A stretch of DNA of 15,771 nt from contig NW_003157229.1 in the NCBI RefSeq assembly GCF_000003605.2, forward strand, positions 40,113-55,883, in the 5' to 3' direction. Below are positions 9,460 to 15,771 of this stretch, in pieces. Origin of the DNA: Saccoglossus kowalevskii. Lineage: Eukaryota > Hemichordata > Enteropneusta > Harrimaniidae. The notes under the pieces were generated by a model. It was not told where the DNA came from. It was given only the letters and a program-made list of their open reading frames with translations, and did no database searches. The first letter of the stretch is position 1; every line of letters begins with the position of its first letter. Both the position numbers and the translations under genes were made by a program.

Positions 9460-10220
9460 AATACCACATGGGAAGAGATTGGGCTTTTTCACTTATGTCA
9501 ATGAGGAAAGTGTTTAAAGATGTTATTGTTCGTTTCAGTTCATTACTCATCTGTTTTGAAGTGTCAATGTTCACAAATACTGGGTATTGTACAGATTCAC
9601 GATAAATTTGAATTTCAGTAAACACAGCTGCACATAAGTCAAAGACACGCGATTGATATTACAATAACTATATATATATTTGTTTTTTAACTGTTATATC
9701 CAAACCTACTTTTTATGTTTTATATTTAAGAATAAATACTTATGTACTTTGTTGTGAAATGGGCGACTGTGATGTATGTGTCTGAAATGAGAGGTGCTTA
9801 TATAAAGCTTAAATGTAATGGAAATAACAACACATCAAATACAAGTCAGTCATCTGAAAGAAAGTGGTTGACTGTTATTAAATTCCATAAAAAGCCTGGC
9901 TATTGTTCACAACGTAGAGTACCTTATGATTGTATGAAAGCCATTTTCTCAGCAATGGTCTACTAAATATTCCAATAGATATGATCATTTGCGAAGGCTG
10001 TGTTATATTATGCGTATTATGAAATTAAATTATATTTAGAAATGTTCGTTTATTACCTGGCATTTTGATAAAATGTACACTGAAAATGTTAACTACAATA
10101 CAAAACATGTATCAATACTGAACGACAGGAACGTTGTTTTTAGTTGTCAATATACATTGAAATGATTACATTGCAGTGTTAGTACACACGGGTTGTGAAC
10201 ATATATTTCAATTATTCATA
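9460..10220. other. AT-rich DNA, no supported gene
   Basis: Only short open frames occur here (the longest on the plus strand are 9393-9605 and 9742-9966). The latter has a basic, Asn/Ser-rich translation with three cysteines but no family signature or splice context. A short TA repeat lies near 9669-9681. Confidence 0.4.
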
Positions 10221-10230
10221 GGTCGTATGG

Positions 10231-10287
10231 TACGCCCTCAGTTAACGTCAAGATAAACCTAACCTATGCCCATCTTTAGAGGGCGCA
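10231..10287. repeat. Short hairpin with CGCCCTC / GAGGGCG arms
   Basis: TACGCCCTC (10231-10239) pairs with GAGGGCGCA (10279-10287) with one mismatch, and an inner AAGAT (10250-10254) pairs with ATCTT (10272-10276). The arm sequence CGCCCTCAGT recurs near 14782. It may be a tiny non-autonomous element or its remnant. Confidence 0.4.
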
Positions 10288-10569
10288 ATTATAGTCAATT
10301 CATAATACACACATAACCTGCGTCAATGAATCGATGAAAATATTGGAACATTTTGATTATTAACCAATTGTATATGAGCAATATACCACAATGTCACAAT
10401 ATGCATGAAGAATGTTCCACAATTACCAATTTATGTTTTACTTGGCACGTCTTGCAATGTATTCTGGGTAGTACTACGCAATGTCTAAGTTCATATAGTA
10501 AACCACTACAGCTTTGAGAATTTGATTTTCGTAGCTTTTTTGTGAATCACCGTATCTGAAAAAACTTAC

Positions 10570-10643
10570 TTCCAATACTTCACCAGTCTGATTAGATCGT
10601 TCATACGTTCTGATATCATGTCTCGGGTGAAATATCGTTGTCG
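10570..10643 (-). other. Candidate internal exon, 74 bases
   Basis: Read on the minus strand, a pyrimidine tract and CTGTGTCAG acceptor (AG at 10645-10644) precede 74 open bases that end at a perfect GTAAGT donor (10569-10564). Translated in the open frame it gives TTIFHPRHDIRTYERSNQTG and a few more residues. I recognise no family, and no partner exon is evident, so this rests on splice-site quality and an open frame. Confidence 0.3.
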
Positions 10644-10689
10644 CTGACACAGAGAGAAACGGTGTAAATATCGACTCCCTCACTATTTA

Positions 10690-11280
10690 TCTCGATTATC
10701 TTGGAAACATTACGTTATTATAATATGATTTAAATAAATGTTCTGACAGTTAAACGTGTGAGTAATATGAACTGATGATATCCCAGGTATAACATGTGTG
10801 GATTTTGTTTTAATTATATTAGTTTATATTAATTAATTCGTCGTTGCCAACAAACCGGCTGTTAACAAGATATAACACTGTACATTTTAAAGTTAGGATA
10901 CACTCTAGTGATATTATTATGATAATGAGTTTCTTGCACGCCACGTTAAATAAGAAATGCAATGCATTTCAAAAAGAACATAGTGGGTGACGTTTTACTT
11001 TTTGATAATATATGTCAATGCCGTCATCCAATGTCCAAATATGGAAAGTAGGTTTATTTAAAGTCAAAATATCATGCAGATTCAATGGAGTACGCTATTT
11101 TCTGATAATTTGTGCTGATTATGACATGCTATGTCTAAATATAATCGAGGGGGATAAGAGCGTAAATGTGTGCTAAGATCTCGCACGTACAGGAAATAGT
11201 CGAGTCACTTGAGAATTATCTGCTCTGGGCGAATGATGGAATGTTCAACTGAAGAAATAAATTACATTTCTGAAATTTAA
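10690..11280. other. AT-rich DNA, nothing recognised
   Basis: Stops are frequent in all frames and I see no repeat structure or RNA gene. Confidence 0.45.
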
Positions 11281-11409
11281 ATTGATCAATTCAGCTGCAG
11301 GATTACGAATTTATAACACATGCAGTGTGGGAATAAGAATATTAGTTCTATTTGAAAACAGCATAGTACATTCATCCGTGTGTAACGTAGGCAATGTGTT
11401 GGTTTATCT

Positions 11410-11658
11410 TTAGTTGATGCGTCGACAAGTGCACCGAATACTTGCAAAAGATCTACTCCCATTGTCACTCCTAACCACCAGTATAACATTGAATTTGATA
11501 GACAATCTAGTTACGTGTTGATACTCAATAATTTCTTTCTACTCTGGGTCATCTAATAAACGTTTGAGTAAGTCTTTCTTTATGTCACCTACACGTGCTT
11601 TGTAGTAATCTAAATCAACTATGTCATTCAGAATCAGAATACAGTCTAAATCGGCTAT
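11410..11658 (-). pseudogene. Decayed coding-like stretch of unknown origin
   Basis: On the minus strand, 11658-11542 reads 39 codons without a stop with a protein-like make-up (for example DIVDLDYYKARVGDIKKDLL). It then meets one TAG (11539-11541) and continues in the same frame with residues such as KEIIEYQHVTRLSIKF to about 11410. The single in-frame stop inside an otherwise protein-like run suggests an old exon or transposon fragment. No family is recognised and chance is not excluded. Confidence 0.2.
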
Positions 11659-11699
11659 CTAATTTAACTCATTTTACTAAATGATCCTGGTATATGTAG

Positions 11700-12140
11700 G
11701 CAATACAGATTATTGCTGTTTGGGTAGAATGCTACTCGTGCTTTTTTGACATGTGTGCATATGTTAGTATCATCATTAAAAACTCTCTATTTTTTTGAAT
11801 ATTTCTAGACATAAACAAATAAATAAGACACTATATATCGCCAAACATTTAGGATATCGAAGACAATAGTAACATCTCCGCCCAAAAGAAAATTAATAGG
11901 CGTGGTGGTCTGCAGAGTGGTGACAGAATTGGGTGAAAGAAGATGTATTAAATTCGGAATTGTTCTTGAATTGCAACAGGAGTAACACATTTCTACTTCA
12001 GAAGAATAGAGTTTCAGTTGGTCTGAAAATGTGGCAAATCAAAAGTAAAATGGCAATTTGACGGCCGTGGTAAAAATGACATAACAAATAACTGCCTGTA
12101 TTACATCACAAGTAACTGTTACTTTTCGTTGGGATTCGCG
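11700..12140. other. AT-rich DNA flanking the LINE
   Basis: No coding frame, RNA gene or repeat is supported here. It borders the LINE's 3' end at about 12146. Confidence 0.4.
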
Positions 12141-12649
12141 TGGTCATATATATATATAGTTTATATATGATATCTATCAAATGACGCTCACATTTACGGT
12201 AATGCTTGATGAAATAGATGAATTTTTAATCTGGGGTTGAATGTGTGAACATTTGGTGCTGTACGAATGTCATTTGGTAGATGATTCCATAGTGAAGGAG
12301 ATGAATGTGAGAATGATCGGTCACCATGTGATTTAAGTCAGGTTTTTGGTAATTGTTTGTTTCTAGAGCAAAGAGTTCTATCAGGATTATTTTTTTTTAT
12401 ATGGGATCCAACATATATGGTGGAGCCAACTGATGTAGAGCTTTGTAAGTAATGAGGAGTATTTCGAATTGGGTTCTGTGCGTGACTGGAAGCCAGTGCA
12501 ACTGTTGAAATGTTATATTCACAAACTTTCTTGTGCGAGTAGTGAGAAGAGCAGCACTATTCTGGGCTCTTTGCAACAGATTTAGTCGTGCAGTTGGTAA
12601 GTCATATAGCAGAGCATCAGCTTAAGGCTATTTCTGTAGAATTATAAGT

Positions 12650-13510
12650 ACTGTTGCATCTGTCCTATACATCTAATGTTAAAGTAAATACATTGGAAAG
12701 TGTTGATACTATGTTGTTGTTGTTTTTTGAAGTGGAGAGTATTATCAAATATAACTCCAAGGTTGCGTGTATGTGTGACTGGTTAAATGATTGTAGAATT
12801 AACATAGATACTGCTGACAGGGTTAGGAGTATGGTCAAATTTGGATTTAATGAGCAAAACTTCTGTTTTACCATCACTGAGTTGTACCTTGTTGAGTGTC
12901 GTCCACCTCATGTCACGTTGACAATGTTCCATTTGTGTAACTGTATTTGAAGTGTTGGTTCTAGTGAATGTTAAACACAGTTGACTAACATCGGCATATT
13001 GGTGAAATTCCAGACTATGTTGACGAATGATCTGAGCGAGTGGAGCTATGTAGAGTGAGAGTACTGACCCTTAGGGTACGCCACAATGAAGAAGAGTTTC
13101 AGATGAGTAGTGCCCATTTATGTCTGCTATTACATATCAAGATAGCCATTGCGAGGCAAGATCATACCTAAAGTGGATAGACGATCAAGAAGAATATTGT
13201 GGTCTATAGTGACAAAAGCAGCTGATACATCAGACAGAACAAGGATGACATATTGTCCTGTATCAAATAATGTTAAAATGTCATTGTGAACTTTGAGGAA
13301 TGCCGTTTCAATGCTGTGAAACTATCTATAAGAGGACTGTGATGGTTTGAAGAATGAGTTTGTGGAACGATATGCATTGAGTCAAGTGCCTTTGAAATAA
13401 AAGGCAGATTGGAAATTGGTCTGTAATTCATGAGAATATCAGGACGAAGCATAGGTTTCTGCAGAAGAGGTGTCACAATAGCAGTTTGGAAGGGAGCTTT
13501 AACAGTTACA
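12650..13510 (-). pseudogene. LINE reverse transcriptase domain remnant
   Basis: Recognisable pieces are FQTAIVTPLLQKP, NYRPISNLPFISKALD, STEA-like SIETAFLKVHNDI, LVLSDVSAAFVTIDHNILL (motif A, with the Asp kept) and YADVSQLC, where the family's YADD has lost its second Asp. A stop interrupts the GVP-GSVL motif B. The domain is dead. Confidence 0.88.
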
Positions 13511-14230
13511 TGGGGAAAGGGTTGCATGGGATCTAGACTTAGATGGTGCTTTTTTGATGATGTTATGGATTTCATCTGGTGAGGTAGGCTGGAAAGCTGG
13601 GATGTTTGATGAAGTTATATTTGACATAGTGATGAGTGGCAGGCTAATGTCAGAAGTTTCGGCATCCAGGTTGTTAAGCATATTGTCAATTTTCTCCTTG
13701 AAGTAGTTGTTGAAGATATCAGTACGCTGATTAACAGTGGAATGAGTTGGCAGTGGTGAATTATTATTAAGAGTGGGACTGGATATAAACCTAAATAGAG
13801 CCTTCTGATCATTAAATTTCTGTTCAATAATTTTGGTGTAGTATTTAGTTTTGGCATCACGAATTCTTCACCGGTCACGATAAATTTATCTGTTGGTTTC
13901 AATTTTGTTTGAGCGCCATTTTTTTTCTCAAGAGATTTACGTAATCATTTAGCTGCTGCAGGAGTATGCCAATTAGGATCTGGATGAATAGTAATAAGAC
14001 GTTTTTAGAGTGGTGCATGTTCATCCAGTAGCTCTGTGAGGCATGAATTATAACGTAAAAGTGATGATTCCACATCTGTAACAGGGTATCGATGTGTAAT
14101 GATTTAATGCCATTGTTTTGATGTTACAGTACTTAGTTATCCTTTGAATTGATGCAACCACGAGCGTGAGTGGGTTAATTGACTAGAATGAACTAAATCT
14201 GTGTATTTTGGAAACTGAAGAATCAGTTGC

Positions 14231-14577
14231 CTAATGGAAGTTAAAATCACTAATTATAACAAGATGACCATTGAAAGCTGACGACTCTAGTAAAACACCA
14301 ATTTCGTCCAGGAATTGAGAGACAGTGTATTTATGCTTAGTGTTTGATGGAGGATGATATATGATAATGACTTTGAGTGAGATACCATGGTAACGAAGTG
14401 CAAACTCAACGGCCTCGAATGGGGTAACATTTATTAATGGCTTCTAGTTCTTTTAACCAGGATTCAGTGATTGCTATTACATCAATTTTGTGTTCAGTTG
14501 TATAGTCTGCGGTGACAGAAGCTTTGTTGCATAGAGATTGTGCATTCAAACAGCAGATTTGAAATTGTTGACAACTA
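14231..14577 (-). pseudogene. LINE endonuclease domain remnant
   Basis: The motifs ICCLNAQSLCNK, IDVIAITESWL, VIIIYHPPS and LVIISDFNFH appear in the order expected of an APE-like endonuclease, with the family's Asn, Glu, Tyr and Asp/Asn active-site residues still readable. A TGA and a frame change separate the second motif from the third, with about 50 family residues missing between them, and a TAG follows DFNFH. It cannot be expressed as one protein. Confidence 0.85.
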
Positions 14578-14796
14578 CCTTATACTAAAATATGTTTGGA
14601 TATTTAATGTAAACTGCTTTGGTTTTGACTGAACGGTTGGTTTTCTAATCTCGCTGGGGCCGTCTTCTTATTTTAATTTACACAGAACTAATAATAAACA
14701 TAATATATTGTTGTAAATAGTCATTGCAATTATTCCATAATAGTAATAGTACGCACAACAAGTAAACGAATTATTAAAGCGCGCCCTCAGTGAGAA

Positions 14797-14849
14797 AAAT
14801 CTAAACCCTGGGGATCCAATTAGTAAAGGTAATCGCGAGGGTTAGATTT
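14797..14849. repeat. Inverted repeat AAATCTAAACCCT / AGGGTTAGATTT
   Basis: Arms at 14797-14809 and 14838-14849 match except for one missing T, around a 28-base centre. The left arm is preceded by GCGCGCCCTCAGT, which shares CGCCCTCAGT with the hairpin at 10231. It may be a small mobile-element remnant. Confidence 0.45.
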
Positions 14850-14859
14850 AGTTATGATT

Positions 14860-15330
14860 GTAAACGCCACGATGGTAGTTTGTATCTTGTAATTTGTGTT
14901 GATCAATATTACATATTTTAAATTCCCCCAAGCCAGCATTTTTAATATTACTATTATTATTATTTTAATATATTTGTTCTGGAAATGCTTTTTTGGTTTT
15001 TATATCCCTTCAAATGAAAGCGTGTTTTCCCGATATATCATTTGGTGGCAGATAATAGTTGTACTAAATCTACGAGTATGGCTCCCCATTGAAAATATCT
15101 GAGTTATATTGCTAAATAATGATACATTATATTATTTCATGTCTAACTGCTTCCATGTTGAATATAGATGTCGCTGGTACATTAACCAATTTGAGAATAT
15201 TAACTATTAGTATTACATATTTGAAGCAGGCAAGATTTTTCGTGAGCATTCGATGTTTTTTTTTTTCAAATGACTTATAAGAATCCTTCTCAGTTTCTTT
15301 TTTCTGCTATCAGTGAATATGCAAGGGCTA
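14860..15330. other. AT-rich DNA without a recognised gene
   Basis: The one longer plus-strand frame (14896-15102) is Ile/Tyr/Phe-rich because the DNA is AT-rich, and has no coding signature. Confidence 0.45.
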
Positions 15331-15340
15331 GAGACTAGAT

Positions 15341-15494
15341 TAGTTCTACTAGAACTACCTCTCTTGTCCTCGCCAGATAGTTATGTATAAATCTATCTTC
15401 GTTTTGTACTTTGTAATGTAATTTATCTGGTGAAATAAAATTGTATTGTATTGTATTGTATTGTATTGTATTGTATTGTATTGTATTGTATTGT
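15341..15494 (+). mobile_element. Retroelement 3' tail with (TTGTA)10 microsatellite
   Basis: The stretch TAGTTCTA-C-TAGAACTA (15341-15357) is a perfect palindrome. About 80 bases later comes GGTGAAATAAAA, then ten exact TTGTA units (15441-15490). A unique segment ending in an AATAAA-like motif and a pentamer array is how many invertebrate LINE and SINE 3' ends look. The 5' extent and family are unknown, and a plain microsatellite is the alternative. Confidence 0.5.
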
Positions 15495-15566
15495 GATTTT
15501 TGATTTACGGGTATGTAAAACGAAATTACATTAACGGATGTAACTGATAACTTTTCCAATGAAATC

Positions 15567-15642
15567 CTTAGCACCCCGTTGGCAGGCCAGTCACACTGGT
15601 TCTCACCACAAGAGGTTACGATCCCCCCTGCCAAATGCTAAG
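15567..15642. repeat. Imperfect 76-base hairpin at the right edge
   Basis: CTTAGCA...TTGGCAG (15567-15585) pairs with CTGCCAAATGCTAAG (15628-15642), with a few extra bases on the left arm. Inside it CCAGT-CAC-ACTGG (15587-15599) forms its own perfect stem. It could be part of a small repeat or structured RNA; nothing identifies which. Confidence 0.45.
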
Positions 15643-15771
15643 TACAACTGAAACTAATATCTACATATTTACATGAAAAATTGTCCACCTGTGCGGATCT
15701 ATTTGTGCAGGAGTTTTACGACCGTATGCCCTTACTGACGTCAACCGAACTTGTTATGTGGGAAGTTGGCA

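Larger units (their letters stand above)
12146..14660 (-). mobile_element. Dead CR1/L2-clade non-LTR retrotransposon (LINE)
   Basis: Read on the minus strand, remnants of one polyprotein appear in order: APE-type endonuclease (14577-14231), linker (about 14060-13560), reverse transcriptase (about 13510-12650), the conserved RAQNSAALLTTRTRKF / LHWLPV block (about 12590-12490) and the C-terminal GDRSFS...PSLWNHLP tail ending at a TAA at 12194-12196. A short 3' tail with a TA-type run ends near 12146. The reading frame changes many times and carries stops and internal deletions, including about 50 residues missing in the endonuclease and about 30 before the reverse transcriptase core. The 5' boundary is a guess. 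Clade assignment rests on motif wording, not alignment. Confidence 0.88.

Noticed and set aside
10455-10485. ZNF143/Staf-like site around TATTCTGGGTAGTACTAC
   Set aside because: Only the central half matches the consensus; the TGTAGT end is replaced by TACTAC.
14896-15102. Hydrophobic 68-codon plus-strand frame
   Set aside because: Ile/Phe/Tyr content follows directly from AT-rich DNA, with no start context or homology.
15335-15634. 99-codon minus-strand frame with repeated QYNTI units
   Set aside because: The repeat is just the translated TTGTA microsatellite, and the N-terminal part overlaps a hairpin. No independent coding evidence.

Overview
This window reads as nuclear DNA of an animal. 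It is AT-rich, gene-sparse and intron-bearing, with one multi-exon seven-transmembrane receptor gene, a decayed non-LTR retrotransposon and several small fold-back or simple repeats. There are no bacterial operons, Shine-Dalgarno sites, CRISPR arrays or phage genes. A somatomedin-B domain fused to a secretin/Methuselah-type 7TM domain, together with a CR1/L2-type LINE, fits a marine invertebrate (deuterostome such as a hemichordate or lancelet, or a lophotrochozoan). I cannot narrow it further from the sequence alone.

Layout. 1-1300: AT-rich DNA with a pyrimidine-rich tract and one unconvincing open frame. 1310-1740: a CpG-rich island carrying a perfect TCTCGCGAGA palindrome and a roughly 107-codon open frame on the minus strand, which may be a promoter and/or unrecognised exon. 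1790-3100: no gene seen. 3147-6484: the receptor gene on the plus strand, as two coding exons separated by a 322-base phase-1 GT-AG intron. Exon 1 encodes a signal peptide, a Ser/Thr/Pro-rich stalk and a somatomedin-B domain. Exon 2 encodes a cysteine-rich ectodomain and all seven membrane segments, but a +1 frameshift lies in the third intracellular loop. 6485-8600: 3' UTR, then AT-rich DNA with a tandem repeat, an inverted-repeat element and palindromes. 8600-9340: two CpG-richer patches, one with an NRF1-like/YY1-like site pair beside a G12 run. 9500-12140: mostly AT-rich DNA with one candidate spliced exon on the minus strand, a small hairpin and a decayed coding-like stretch. 12146-about 14660: a dead CR1/L2-clade LINE on the minus strand. 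14660-15771: short repeats, including a (TTGTA)10 retroelement-type tail and a large imperfect hairpin.

The only gene I am sure of is the receptor. Its extracellular half looks built to bind a protein ligand or matrix component, and its 7TM half should couple to intracellular signalling. Restoring the frame at one site would give about 1004 residues with a complete 7TM bundle, so the locus is either a very young pseudogene/null allele or carries an assembly error. I found no new multi-gene system. The best leads are the frameshifted receptor, the two motif-bearing CpG patches and the possible minus-strand exon.
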